DNA from: Pyrus communis
Taxonomy: Eukaryota; Streptophyta; Magnoliopsida; Rosales; Rosaceae
Direction: 5' to 3'
NCBI RefSeq assembly: GCF_963583255.1
Contig: NC_084817.1
Location: 8,624,121-8,688,120 of the forward strand
DNA length: 64,000 bases
Shown: positions 10,944 through 23,151 of the stretch, piece after piece
Position numbering within the stretch: position 1 is the first letter of the stretch
How the letters are laid out: every line of letters begins with the position of its first letter
The notes under the pieces: generated by a model
What the model was told of the DNA's origin: nothing
Database searches by the model: none
What the model saw: only the letters and a program-made list of their open reading frames with translations
Position numbers and translations under genes: made by a program

Positions 10944-11318
10944 ATGGATGTGGCAAGCCGTCGTGAATTGGGGACGAGTTCTCATGCAGTGCAAGTTCAG
11001 CGCCCCCTAGCGCCGTCATCATCTAATGACAGGTTTCCTAGTCCTTCCGCAAGTTCATTCCCACGCAAATCACTTAAGTGCACTTACTGTGATGGAGATG
11101 GGCACTTGGTGGACAGATGCTATTACATCATTGGGTTTCCAGTGGGCCACAAGTGGCATGGCAAGAATGTGAAGCCTAAGAACAGGAAAGCAACAACCCA
11201 TAATGGCGAGATCACCAAGCCTGCTGTGACCACCAAACCAACCATAAGCGTTATGATTACCCAAGGAAATGCAAATAGAGCTGATAGTGGTCTTGGCGAC
11301 CTTTCTGTCGACTCATGA
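10944..11318 (+). pseudogene. Copia gag fragment with CCHC knuckle
   Basis: A 124-codon frame containing SLKCTYCDGDGHLVDRCYYI followed by GFPVGHKWHGK. The knuckle is C-x2-C-x4-H-x4-C, and the GFP-GHK-HG tail is typical of a plant copia gag lineage different from element 1. There is no LTR, no pol of the same type and no start context, so it is a short relic. It abuts the gypsy-type pol directly. Confidence 0.75.
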
Positions 11319-13606
11319 AGAAGGACACTCCATTCATATGGGATGACGCATGTCGCAACGCCTTCGAGAGCATAAAGAGGTACCTAGCAAGCCTACTTGT
11401 CTTAGGAGCACCTACGCCTGGGAATCCCATCATCCTATACATTACTGTACAAGAAGGTTCCATTGAAACACTCTTGGCGTAAGAAAATGAAGACCAAAAG
11501 GAAAAAGCACTCTACTACCTAAGTAGGACCCTCACTGGTGCCGAGCTTAACTACTCACTGATCGAGAAAATATGTCTTACCTTAGTCTTTTCCGTCCAAA
11601 ATCTTAGACACTACATGCATGCTTACACCATCCACTTGGTTGCTAAAGCTGACCCGGTCAAATACATCATGTCCAAGCCAATTTTGACAAGGTGACTAGC
11701 AAAATGGGTGCTGATTCTTAATCAATACGAGATCATCTACATTCCAACTAAAGGCTTCAAGGGACAAGCGCTAGCAGACTTCTTTGCCGATGATCCAATC
11801 CTAGCCGATTAGAAAATCTCAGACGGCTTGCCTGACGAGGTGTTCTACATCTACATCTTCCTGACATGGATAATGTTCTTCAACGGATCCACACAAGCAG
11901 ACGGAACGGGGGCAGAAGTAGTATTCATGTCACCACAAAGACAAATACTACCATATTCCTTCTGACTAAACGCGTTATGCTCCAACAACGTCGCTGAGTA
12001 CTAAGCACCGATTATTAGACTCCAAATGGAAATCGACATGGAAATCACAACGCTGTATAGTGACTCCAAGCTCATAATCAATCAACTCTTGATTGAATAT
12101 GAACTGAGGAAAGATGATCTCGTCCCACACTTCTGGCTAGCAACTCAACTATTACAAAAGTTCGAGGCCATGACGCTAGAACACATGCCAAGAAAAGAAA
12201 ATCAAATGGCGAATGTTTTCGCTAACCTAGCCTCAAGTATGGCGCTAGGAGAAGACGAAGCTGTAGACATGCCAGTTTGCCAAAGATGGGTAATCCTGCT
12301 CGTCACTGAAATGCTACTGGATGATACAAACTTCATCTCAATACTTCCAGTCGACATTGAAGAGTGGAGGCAGCCGTTGATCGACTACTTGGAACATGGA
12401 AAGCTTCCGGACGATCCTAAACACCGTTCTAAAATACGTCGACGAGCACCTCGATTCCTCTACTACAAAGGAACACTCTATCGACGCTATTTTAAAGGAG
12501 TACTTCTAAGATGCCTAGGAGAGGAAGAAGCCAATCAAGCGATGGAAAAATCACACTCAGGCGTATACGAAGCGCATCAGTTTAGACCAAAGCTGCACTT
12601 CCAGCTCAAAATGATGGGCTACTACTAGCCAAGCATGGTCAAGGATTGCCTGGAACATGCCAAAAGGTGCCAAGCTTGCCAATTCCCTGCCAACTTCATA
12701 CATTAACCGCTTGAGCCATTACATCACACAATTGCTTCATAGCCATTTGATGCATAGAGATTGGACGTCATGGGACCAATTACACCAAAATCATAAGAAA
12801 CCTACATCCTAGCCACAATAGATTACTTTTCCAAGTGGGCTGAAGTCACAACCCTAAGGGAGGTCAAGCAGGAAACTGTTGTCCATTTCATCAAAAAGCA
12901 TTTCATCTACCGATATGGTGTGCCTTGCTAGATCATCACCGACAACGGAAAACAGTTCTCTAACTGACTCGTGGATGAGCTCTGCGAGAAATACAAGTTC
13001 AAGCAACACATGTCTTCCATGTATCATGCTCCGGCCAATGGTCTCGCGAAAGCATTTAACAAAACGTTATGCAACCTTATCAAAAAGGTAATCGGCCAAA
13101 CAAAGAGAGATTGGCACGAAAGAATAAGCGAAGCACTTTGGGCATATAGGACGACACATAGGACTTCTACCTAAGCTACGCCTTATTCTCTCGTATATGG
13201 CGTAGAAGTTATTCTGCCACTCAAAAGTCAAATCCCCTTACTAAGGATGACTATACAAGAAGGCTTAACTGAAAAGGAAAATGCAAAACTACGACTTCAA
13301 GAGCTGGAAACACTCTACAAAATGAGGCTTGAAGCTTAAGAACACTTGGAATGCTACCAAGCACAACTATCCAAGGCATTCATCAAGAAAGTCCGCCCAA
13401 GGTCTTTCCAAACTAAAGATATTGTTTTGGCATTACGAAAGCCCATCATCATAACTCACAAAACAAAAAGCAAGTTCATGTCAAAGTGGGATGGACCTTA
13501 CATAATACAAGAGGTCTACACCAACGACGCCTACTTAATCATGGGGGAAAACGTCTTGAAGATTGGCCCCATCAACGACAGATTCTTGAAGCGCTACTAC
13601 CCCTAA
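11315..13606 (+). pseudogene. Ty3/gypsy pol relic (RNase H, integrase)
   Basis: In order: the RT/RNase H region (IWDDACRNAFESIKRYLAS, ALYYLSRTLTGAELNYSLIEK, LRHYMHAYTIHLVAKADPVK), a second RNase H-like domain (MFFNGSTQADGTGAE, LYSDSKLIINQLL), the integrase zinc region (HAKRCQACQ), the integrase core (YFSKWAEVTTL, IITDNGKQFSN, ANGLAKAFN in place of NGQAEA) and a chromodomain-like tail (MSKWDGPYIIQEVYTNDAYL). The duplicated RNase H suggests the Tat/Ogre side of the family. At least eight in-frame stops occur, and the glutamate region is altered (GLAKA). Gag, protease and most of RT are absent. Transposition-incompetent. Confidence 0.88.
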
Positions 13607-13619
13607 ACCAAACACTCAA

Positions 13620-14240
13620 AGCTACTCACCTGCACGAGCCTAAACTGCAAACGGCACAATGCTCATCGCCTGCACGAGCCTAAACTGCAAACGGCACAAC
13701 ACTTATCGCCTGCATGAGTCTAAACTACAAACAGCACTAAATACACCTAACGATCTTCGCCTGCACGAGCCTAAATTGCAAACGGCAAAATGCTCCCTGC
13801 CTGCACAAGCTTAAATTGTAAATGTCACCACGTTTTTTGCCTGCATGTGCCAAAACTGCACACGGCACAAAGCTCCTCGCTTGCATAAGCCTAAATTGCA
13901 CACGGCACAAAGCTTCTCGCCAGCATGAGCCTAAACTGCACACGACACAACGCTCATTGTTCGTACAAGCTTAAAAGGTGACACTCAACGCTCCTTGTTC
14001 GCATGAGCTTAAAAGGCAACACTCAATACTTCTCGCCTGCACGAGCTAAAACTGCATACGGCACAAAGCTCCTCGCCTACACGAGCCTAAACTGCAAACG
14101 GCACAACATTGCTCGCCTATATGAGTCTAAACTGTAAACGGCACTAAGTACACATAATGCTCCTTGTTCGCACGAGCTTAAAAGGTGGCACCCAACGCTC
14201 CTAGCCCACAAGAGCATAAACTGTGTACGGCAAAACAAAA
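13620..14240 (+). repeat. Minisatellite downstream of gypsy pol
   Basis: Tandem array with a 40-bp base unit (CCTGCACGAGCCTAAACTGC then AAACGGCACAA...). Unit starts are at 13629, 13669 and 13709, then a longer spacing to 13760, and the array decays toward 14240. Variants with a TTGTTCGCACGAGCTTAAAA core alternate in the second half. Short tandem arrays after pol are common in Tat/Ogre-type gypsy elements. Short ORFs here are by-products of the repetition. Confidence 0.85.
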
Positions 14241-16369
14241 AAACAACATCATCAAAAGTCACCATTAAACTCGCCGACATCCATCACTCATTTGAACTAC
14301 GTCATGATTTGATCCCTCCTCAACCGAGGGTACGTAGGTAACTTAAAACTTCAAAACTTCAAGCACAGTCACATCACCAACAAAAACAAACAAGGCAACA
14401 TAAGCACAAGGGCACATCAAGAGAAAATTTTTTGCTTCGCCAAAACAAAAGACATGCGAGACGAGCCTCGTGAACATTGAAGGATAACAATGACAAAGTC
14501 ACGACGACGAAAGAAAATCAGCCACAAAGCTTGATCAAGCATGGCAAAGAGGGTAGCTACAAAATGGTCATTCAAGGCACACTACAGTAGCAAAGTAAAC
14601 CAAAACGCCACGTAATCGCACTACGCAACCTCTCAGCGATTACGCAAGCAGTTTCTTGCACTGCATGGCAAAGAAGGCAACTACAGGACGGTCCTTCAAA
14701 GCATGCTACAGCGGCAAAGAAAACCAAAATGCTACGCAACCCCACAACAATTATGCAAGCAGTTTCACACAGTAAAAGTGATGCACTGCAACAAGGTCAA
14801 GCAGCAAAAAGGTGGCAGAAGCAGCAACAAATGCACACGACAACGTCGCTACCAAGGGAATACTGTGACCAAAAGGCACTACATAGCACAAAATGCTGCA
14901 GTCTTTTGCACAGCACCATGTGGTAAACAATGATGCTCTAAGCAAAACTCACGGCAAAAGCCCCAAGCAAGCCCACGACAAGAATTGTGTGATGTGAAAA
15001 AAAATGCACACCCAATTATCCTATAAATAGGGGTCAATTGCTTCCTAATTCTATAAGGGAAATACATACCCGAATAGCAAATGAAAAATCAAAACAAGGA
15101 AGCACCTTACCACCAAAAGAAGGAAGCAAATTCCAAGTAAAAATGGCAAGTTTCAGCCAATATGCGCATGCAAGATGTTTTTGGTGATAATTTAACTTTC
15201 CAGAAGAATTTTGATGCAAGGCAAATTGGAGAAGGAAGGTAAGTGGTTGAGGATCATTGTATCCATATTTCATAATTTTCCCTAAAGCCAAATGTCCTAG
15301 TTTTTAAAGTCATTCACGCAAAAGTTGTTTTTCCGTCAAGATTGCGCAGCTGTAGGAAAATGCAAAGTTGAAGGCTTTTATGATTTTTCCTAGTGGCATG
15401 CGATATATGCCTAAAAAGATAAGGAACAAAGCTATGTTTCCCATATTTCTTTTCAGAATTTTCCAGAAGAGAAATTGACCTCAAACTGGGCATGCAAGTT
15501 AGATGACATGTTTCCCAAAAAAAGAAAAAAACAAAAGAAGAAGAAATACCTCTTTGCCATGGGGAATCAAAAGGGGAAAGAAAAATATCCCTCCTTGCTG
15601 TAAGAAATCAAAAGGGGAAAGAAAAACTCCTTCCTTGCCATGGGAAATTGAAAAAAAAAAAAAAAAAAAAAAAAGGAAAGAAAAATTGTCCTCCTTGCTA
15701 GGAAAATCAAAACAAGGAACAAAACATCTTCTTCATTGCCGTGGGAAAAGAAGGAAAGAAAAATGCACATCCTACTTACCTAAGGACAATCATTAAATCT
15801 TTCCAAAACCTTGAAAGAAATCACCAAAGCTTTCCAACACTTTGAAGGAAGTCACCCTCGTTACCAAAATTGAAGGGAATTCCTATCAAAGGAAGGAAAA
15901 CATTTTTTCCTACAACCACATGAAGAAGAAAAAAATCAAAATGTGCCAAATGTATGTGCCGATTTATCCATTTTCATATCAATATGCACAATAAGTATGT
16001 GTTGATTTACCCATTTTCAAAATTCCTTTCAAGATCAAGCCTCTACGGCCCTTGGAGAAAAAGTTTATTTTCTTTCAAGATCAAGCCTCTACAGCCCTTG
16101 GAGAAAAAAGTTTTCATTGCTTTCAAGATCAAGCCTCTACGACCCTTGAAGAAAACTTTCATTCCATTCAAGACCAAGCCTCTACGGCCCTTGCGAAATT
16201 CATCATGTCAATTCAAGAAATAGGCCTCTACGGCCCTTGAAGAAGCAAACTAATTCAAGATCAAGTCTCAACGACTCTTGAGTTAGCATATTCACATTGC
16301 AGGACTTCAAAACACATTTCCTACATGTGACAAGCACATGCCTACAACGCGCCTTGAAGTGGGGGCATT
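14241..16369 (+). mobile_element. 3' untranslated region of the gypsy relic
   Basis: Non-coding, with several local duplications: two imperfect copies of about 130 bp (14540-14770), a purine-rich array with a CTCCTTGCCATGGG core (15540-15780) and a roughly 50-bp array with CAAGCCTCTACGGCCCTTG (16035-16290). It ends in a polypurine tract (AGTGGGGGCATT) just before the LTR. No protein seen. Confidence 0.7.
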
Positions 16370-17283
16370 TGTAGACATGTAAATTTTGTTGCAAACAAAT
16401 GATGCTTCACAAAATTCCACGTGGCATATCATCACAAATGAACAAGTCATCAATGACATGTGGCACAAATCAAGCAAGGGAAGTATAAAACATTCCCTAA
16501 ATTCGGATAAAGGAAGAAACATCCTTTAAATTCTGCAAAAGAGTTCCAAAATCTCTCAAAACTAGAAAGAAAGCTAAGGCGTCTTCATAAAACAAGCAAG
16601 AATTGAAGATTGCTCACAAAATAGGCAACAAGACCTCATAATTTCAGCCAAAGGAGTAAAGTAGTTGAAATTAAGACACAAAACATACCTAAATTCTCCC
16701 ATGGACAATTAAGACACAAATCAAAGCCAAATCCACCCAAAGGCAAGCTTTGAGAAGCCTATAAATACAAGGTCTTCGCACAAGCATTGGGGTCAGAAAA
16801 TCTCTACACAGAAGAACCTATGCCAAACCTTTGAAGACTAATACGCTACCAAAGCTCTCTTCGAAGAACGCACAACCAAAGCCGAAGCACTCCCTTGAAG
16901 AATCAACAAGCACTTGTGCCGATTCCTTCAAGACTTTGTTGCAAGCTTATAAACTTGTAGTAACATTTGTTTCTAGATCAAGTCGTCTAGACCCTTGGAG
17001 CAATGAAATCTCGCATCAACACCCCCTTGCCGCAACTTTGAGGTGAAGACCATCCGAGCATTGTTTTCAAGCTCAAAACTCGAAGCAATCGTTCAACCGT
17101 TCGTCCTAGATCAAGTCATCACGACCCTTGGATCAACAATCAACCATTTACATCAAATTTGAAGACTTAATCAGAGGAAAAGTTGTAAACAGAGATTGTA
17201 ACCTACAAATTAAAATCAATACAAATCTACTTTGTACTCGTGTTCTCGTTTCATTTGATACATAATTTTCATGTTTATAGTCA
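16370..17283 (+). repeat. Putative 3' LTR of the gypsy relic
   Basis: Starts TGTAGACATG directly after the polypurine tract and ends near CATGTTTATAGTCA. It holds a TATA-like CTATAAATAC at 16760 and a 3' end with TTTGTACTCGTGTTCTCG, similar to the LTR fragment at 54420-54752. No 5' LTR exists in the window, so the exact end is estimated. Confidence 0.6.
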
Positions 17284-17910
17284 TCTAACATTTTCAAGAT
17301 CTTTCTACATTGTAAACATGACATGTGCTTACAACAAAGTTAGTTGGAGCTCAGTTGCTTACGACTAGTAATAACCCAAGCAACTTTACAGAAATTTTAC
17401 TATGCACCTCATTACTTGATTCGTTGTCTGATATAGTTACAAAAATAAACAGTGCGATACATTGCTCATTTTCCAGTTCGATCTTTAGCAAGGGTTCTCC
17501 CTCACTTTTGCCTAATATAATTAGACATCTTGCTTCCCACCAAACAAGAGATTGACTTTGTAAAATCCCATAAAATTTCCCAACTGGACAAAAATTAGGG
17601 GTTAATTACAAGGGGAAAGGGGAAGGAGGTTATTTTCAAAATGAGTCATGGGGCTTCATTGTGGCGTATTATACTGCATGGTCTTCAAATTGCACCAGTT
17701 TAAGCGTAAAGTAGTAAATATTGAAATTAACGGGCAAGGTGCGCTGAAAATTATGGGCCAAGTCTCTAATTAGACGTTCAAATTGACAAATAAGTTAAAT
17801 GGATGCAATTTAAAAGTCACGTGGTATAATATGCAAAAATTGAAACTTGTGGGTCGTTTTACAAATCACCCGGAAACCTTGTGCTATAAAATGCATTCAA
17901 CCCACGTAAA
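17284..17910. other. Upstream region of Cys-rich copy 2
   Basis: No repeat boundary or convincing ORF. Should hold the promoter of the gene at 18014. The homology with copy 1 begins only at about 17915 (TGTAAGTCAGAAATTGCCG), that is, about 100 bp upstream of the ATG. Confidence 0.5.
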
Positions 17911-18013
17911 AAAAAATGTAAGTCAGAAATTGCCGAACCCCAATTCGGTCGCGCGAGCTTCTTTCTCCCTCTCCCTCTCCCACAGCCTCCAGTTACGAAG
18001 CGGAGCGAGATCC

Positions 18014-19456
18014 ATGGAGTGGCGTCCGTTGAAAGAGATCGATGCGAACGTCCAGATGCAGAACCTTAACGGTACGATTTGTGATTATCTAGAATTTTTC
18101 CAATTTTTATAGTTGTTAATTTACGCTCTAACACCCTAATGCCGAACCCTAACTCGATTTCTGTCGCTCTCCTGTCCATCTCCCCTGTTCTCTCTCAGAC
18201 GAAGCCATGTTCGACGAAGCAACCATGGTCGATGATGGTATGCTTTTGATTCTCTATTTGGCTAATTTTCAATTCAGTATTATAATCTTTGGTTAGATAT
18301 GTTATTGTGTTATAGAAACCACGCTAACAAAGGTATGGGGTACACGACGATGTGTGTGAGAAAATCAGTTTCAGATCAAGGTTTGGTTTTGTTGGGGCTT
18401 TGCTAAAATAATTAGCTAATCTGCTTTTAAAGAGTCTCCTGGAAATGCTTCATATTTGAAAAGAGTTATTTAAATTTCCAAAACCCAGTGTCGGCTGTCT
18501 CTCGCTTATAGCTATATGAATCACAATTACGCTCTGCCTCTCACCACCCCACCTCTTACATATCGCTCTCTCTCTCTCTATCACAGATGAAGTAATGGGC
18601 AAATCTGAAGCTACCCTCAAACCAAAACCAAGTTGGTTCGATGATGACGATGACTGCATTGGCCAGAATCGTAACGGTATGCTTTTGATTTTTGTTTTAG
18701 TACTAAATCCTCATTTTCTCCCAAATGAATATGAATATGAATGCATCTATGATCCTTAGTAGTCCTTTGTTTAGTGTCTTTGTAGTGTATTCGCACTACT
18801 TTTCTAGCACTTGAGTAGTTAATGTGTAGTCTTGTTCTAGTGCATTTATAATGTATTCGCACTATTTTTGTATGCTTCAGTAGTTAATAGTTGGTTAACT
18901 GAGTAGAAGTCACTGTCCTAACGTGTTTCTAGGGGACGTACTTGTAGCAAAAGCGTTTATGAGCCCAAGTGCTCCTTAGAATAAGGGCTTGATGTTTTAC
19001 AACTCAATTTAGTTTAGACATGTATTCATGTTTTTGTAGCAAGGAAAAGTCTTACGGGCCTTGAGATGATATGTTACTAATTGTTATTGATATTCGAATT
19101 TTGTATTCTAACAACGAAACTTTAAACAATCAGATGAAGAGGAAGGTATACAAAAGGCAATTGGAGACCCAATGGCTCGACTCCAACTGCAAAAAAAGCG
19201 TAATTACTGTAAAGTTTGTTGTGAGGAAGTTGAGGACCACAAGAGTTACAATTGCCCGTACTTTGTCTTGGTCCCAAAGGGCGCTCGTGTTGGCGAACAC
19301 TGCGATATTGTTTGCACAGAATGCGGTGAGCTTGTTTCTGAGCACCAAGGTGAGCTTAATGTGCACTATGAAGGACGTGCTATTTTGAAGTACTGTGATT
19401 GGTGTGAGGATTACTGTAGCCACGCGACAGAAGAATGCGAGTCCATGCCAAAATAG
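18014..19456 (+). CDS. Unrecognised Cys-rich (zinc-binding-like) small protein, copy 2, intact
   Basis: Four exons: 18014-18071, 18199-18237, 18587-18676 and 19134-19456, all GT-AG with compatible phases, giving 169 residues. Residues 1-60 are acidic and simple (MEWRPLKEIDANVQMQNLN, then MFDEATMVDDDEVM, then FDDDDDCIG). The C-terminal half is Cys/His-rich: NYCKVCCEEVEDHKSYNC, GARVGEHCDIVCTECGELV, then KYCDWCEDYCSHATEEC. The spacing suggests two or three small zinc sites (CxxC pairs with His), but I do not recognise a named family and assign no function. The start is supported by conservation of the ATG context in copy 1. Intron 2 contains a CT microsatellite. Of three copies in the window only this one has an open frame, which suggests it is the functional member. 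Expression is untested. Confidence 0.72.
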
Positions 19457-19956
19457 TGAATTGGTCCGGACCTTGTCTTGGTGAGTAACTAGCGGTAATG
19501 AAGATGACTGGTTCTCGTAGTAAGAGGAAGATCAAGCCCCTGTAGTTGTTGTGTTTACAGGTCTTGTAACTGCATCACTTTGGGTGTAATGAATCTAATA
19601 ATATGGTGTTATTTGGAGCAGATGGTTCTATATATATATATATAAAGAAGGCTAACCTACCATTTTAACTTGTTTCTTTGCGCTTATCATTGCTTATGAA
19701 TTTTTGTGCCAGTAAATTAAATGGTTAGTATGACATTAAGATGCTCTCAAACTCAATTACCAATTAATCTAATCATGACTCTTTAGATTTTGTGGCATTT
19801 CTTGGATTGCCGTGGGTAAATCGGTTGTGTCATACAAGTTTTGCCTATTTCATTGGAGCCCCAAACTTTTCTTATGAGACAATTGAGTTGGCAACATTTT
19901 ATTTTCCCCACTTTAATTTTCCTAATACAGTTAAAGATGCTTTTAAGCCTTGCAAA
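19457..19956. other. 3' flank of copy 2
   Basis: Homologous to the flanks of copies 1 and 3 (GTGAGTAACTAGCGGTAA, then TAGATTTTGTGGCATTTCTT and TAAATCGGTTGTGTCATACA). A TA microsatellite lies at about 19631-19645. No gene seen. Confidence 0.55.
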
Positions 19957-20135
19957 AGATTGGATCTCCTATACCCGACGACTAAAGCTTTGACCGTCGA
20001 AAACAGTTCGTCGGACAAAAGGCTTTGCACAAACCAAAGCGTCGACCTTTTTGCCCAACAAACTTTTGTATTATGTCGGGTAAAGGTTATTTGCCCAACG
20101 AAATACTGTTTGTCGAACAAATGGTCATTGCTGGC
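19957..20135. repeat. Imperfect inverted repeat, MITE-like
   Basis: Left half GTCGAAAACAGTTCGTCGGA pairs imperfectly with the reverse complement of ACGAAATACTGTTTGTCGAA in the right half, and a GTCGGGTAAAGG motif lies between. The homologous flank of copy 3 lacks this stretch, so it looks like an insertion after the duplication. Ends and target duplication are unclear. Confidence 0.45.
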
Positions 20136-21060
20136 AGTGCAAGAGAACATGAAGCATGTCTCTTTTCTCTCATCCACTACCCTCTTAGTCTTCCATAGGT
20201 GTCGAACGTTAGAGGGTTCCTAACTTGGAACCTTGGAGAACACATGCAAGGAAGATCAAGGGGAAGAAACTTGGAGCATGGAGCTTGCAGGACGGAGCTT
20301 GCAGGACGGAGCTTGGAGAAGTACCAACGAGGGCTTAAAGCATGCTACAAAGGTAAGCTTCGGAACAAAATATAGTTAGAAACTTAATTGTTTTCACTCG
20401 AGTAGTATACATTATTCAAAAGCTTATAAAATATATGAATTTCTGAATTACGTTTCATAATTTCAAAATATGCCTAAAAGTCCAAATTCGAAAATTGTGA
20501 TCCAATCCAATTCTCAAATCACAACACACATGCCTCAACGTTCTTTTGAATCTTGAAAAAAGAGAAGTGAGAAATTTAGATCGGAATTTGGATGTTTATA
20601 TATGTGTTGTAAATCGATGATAAAACCTCATGAACAAAATGAAACGAGGTGGGTTCGGCCTTGGTTGACTAAACTCCTCCCTTTGCATGCATTTATAATG
20701 GTCCGAATATTAATTTAGTTTCAGTGAATGACTCCTGAATGTATCTTATGTTGTTTGTTTGGTGGTCGACGCAAACAGGTGATCAGAATATTTAGACATG
20801 GTTCCCCGAGCACGTCGCGATAGGCTTCTTATGTGAAATTGTAATGGAAAAACTCAAAGTGTTCTCGTACCTCGCTTCAAGACTGCCAAACAACCATTTG
20901 TGACCAAAATCCTTTTTTTTTTAATCACCAATGTATCATGAAGCATGTGAACTGAAAGGATTGAATTGGAACTATTACTATGGTTTTAGAAGGGACTAGA
21001 AAACTTATCGACATGTATTCATGTTTATAACTCAATTTAGTTTATACATGTATTCATGTT
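20136..21060. other. Spacer between copies 2 and 3
   Basis: 20140-20250 is repeated at 22515-22625 (TAGGTGTCGAA, AACTTGGAACCTTGGAGAAC), marking the ends of the duplicated units. It includes a short repeat of GCAGGACGGAGCTTG at 20288-20315. Otherwise no coding or repeat signal. Confidence 0.45.
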
Positions 21061-21161
21061 TTTGTAGCAAGAAAAACTCTTAAGGGCCTTGAGATGCTAT
21101 GGTACTATTGTTATTAATATTTTCTTATTTTGTAGTCTAACAATGAAACTTTAAACAAACT

Positions 21162-21498
21162 TATGAAAAGGAAGGTATATGAAAGGGGATTGGAGACCCA
21201 ATGGCTCAACTCCAACTCCAAAAAAAAAAAAAAGAAAAAAAAAATTACCGTGAAGTTTTTTGTTAGGTGGTTGAGGACCACAAGAGTAATGATTGCCCGT
21301 ACTTTGTTTAGGTCTCAAAGGGAACTCGTGTTGGCGAACACTGTGATATAGTTTCTACATAATGTGGTGAGCTTGTTTTTTAGCACAAAGGGGAGCTTAA
21401 TATGGACTATGAATGACGTACTATTTTGAAGTACTATGATTGTCGTGAGTATTTCCGTAGCCATTGGATTGAGGAGTGCGAGTCCATGCCCAAAATAG
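21162..21498 (+). pseudogene. Cys-rich protein, copy 3 (exon 4 relic)
   Basis: Matches only exon 4 of copy 2 plus about 100 bp of intron 3. The splice acceptor CAG is changed to CTT, the A-tract in the middle has expanded to interrupted runs of A, cysteine codons are lost and several stops occur. Exons 1-3 are missing. The 3' flank (21510-22060) remains similar to that of copy 2, showing that the duplicated block extended beyond the gene. Confidence 0.75.
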
Positions 21499-22067
21499 AG
21501 AATTGGTCTGTACCTTGTATTGGTGAGTAACTAGTGGTAAGTTGGGATTTTGATGTACTGGATGAAGATGATTGGTTCTCGTAGTCGAAGGAAGATCGAG
21601 TCCCTGTAGTTGTTATGTTTACAAATCTTGTAAGCACATCACTTTAGGTGTAATGAATCTAATGATATGGTGTCATTCGTAGCAGATGGTTCTGTATATA
21701 TAAAGAAGGGCTACCCTACCTTTTTAACTTGTTTCATTGCCCATTGCTTAATTATGATTTTTTGTTCTAATAAATTAAATGGTTGGTATGATGACATTAA
21801 GATGCTCTCAAACTCAATTACTAATTAATATTCTAATCATGACTCTATAGATTTTGAGGCATTCTTGGCAATCCATGGGTAAATCGGTTGTGTCATACAA
21901 GTTTTGCCTATTTCATTGGAGCGACAAACTTCTTTTATGAGGCAATTGAGTGGCAATATTTTACATCAGCATTTATAGTACAATTTTCTCCACTTTATTT
22001 TTCCTAATACCGTTAAAAAATGCTCTAAGCCATTGGTAATCCATGGATAAATCGGTTGTCATATACG

Positions 22068-22380
22068 AGCATCTTCAATGATGTAGACAATTGAGTAGGC
22101 AAATTCATTTTGATTAGCTACATAACCATAGGCAAAAATTAGTTTCAATGGTGTAGGCGATTGGGTTTGCAAATTTTGCCTACTCTCCCAAGTAGGTAAT
22201 GTTGCCTACAAGACCATGAGTGGCAAATGGAGCCCCGTATCTCTTTTTATTGTACACCATTTTATGTGGAGGAAAATGACAAAATTTAAAGGTGAAAGTA
22301 GATGTTATAGACGAAAGAAAAGAATAAAACATAATTTTGTCTGCCTAGTTTGCGTAATCTATTGGAGCTCTGTCATTCCA
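22068..22380. repeat. Possible MITE
   Basis: Begins GAGCATCTTCAATGATGTAG and ends with a sequence whose reverse complement is GAGCTCCAATAGATTACG. Internal words such as TAGGCAAATT and TTTGCCTACTC are also inverted. Such GAGCATCT(C)CAATGG ends occur on plant MITEs. The boundaries are soft. Confidence 0.35.
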
Positions 22381-22639
22381 CATTGTTAGTTGTTTTACTA
22401 ATTCATGTTGAGCGGCACTACAACCCACTCAAAAGTTGTCATTTGTTAACCCAAAATAAGAAAAACTCTCATTTTTAGTGATGCATGTGCACCATTTTAC
22501 TTTCCCAAGAGAACAAGAGAGTACTATCATCTCTCTTTTCCCTCATCCACTACCATCTTAATCTTCCCTAGGTGTCGAAAGTTAGGTTCGTAACTTGGAA
22601 CCTTGGAGAACAAATGCAAGGAAAATAATGGGTTTCGGG

Positions 22640-23151
22640 TCAACATGATAACTAATCGAGTCACAAAATAAGAACCTAAAAATAACGGATCCTTAACAAG
22701 TTTACACGAGAATGACACACGGATAACGTGTTTCGCCACGATAACAAAAAAGATATTTTGATGGTTTTAATTTTTTAAGCTTAAAAAAATACACTAGATA
22801 TAGTGGATAAGTATATATTGTTTATTAATTATTATTGTATTGTTTTCTATATAAATTTTAAATTTTTAAGTTTTATTTATTTATTTATAGTATACTATAT
22901 GCAAATAGTGAGATTAACAAATTAGAAAGCACATTAAAAATAAAAATATCAAGTAATTTAAAAATACCAAACACATTAAAAAATTATAGTAATTAATCTA
23001 CAACTATGAAAAATGTGAAAAATATGCAAACGCTCGTAATCGCATCCTCTACATTGTCATTTGAATTTTTAAAACCACACAAACCCTCATGAATAGTATT
23101 TTTAAGGAAGTTCAAAATAAATAAAATTCATAATCATTAATGTTCAAGAAA
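22640..23151. other. AT-rich spacer
   Basis: No feature recognised. Very AT-rich from 22740 to 23160, with no ORF of interest. Confidence 0.4.

Noticed and set aside
13620..14240. CRISPR-like array
   Set aside because: Repeats are contiguous without unique spacers, in a plant retroelement; it is a minisatellite.
15503..15796. Lys-rich frame in the gypsy 3' region
   Set aside because: Product of a purine-rich tandem array; no conservation expected.
19792..20223. 143-codon frame downstream of Cys-rich copy 2
   Set aside because: It reads through the shared 3' flank and the MITE-like insertion; the corresponding frame is absent from copy 3 and the composition is not protein-like.
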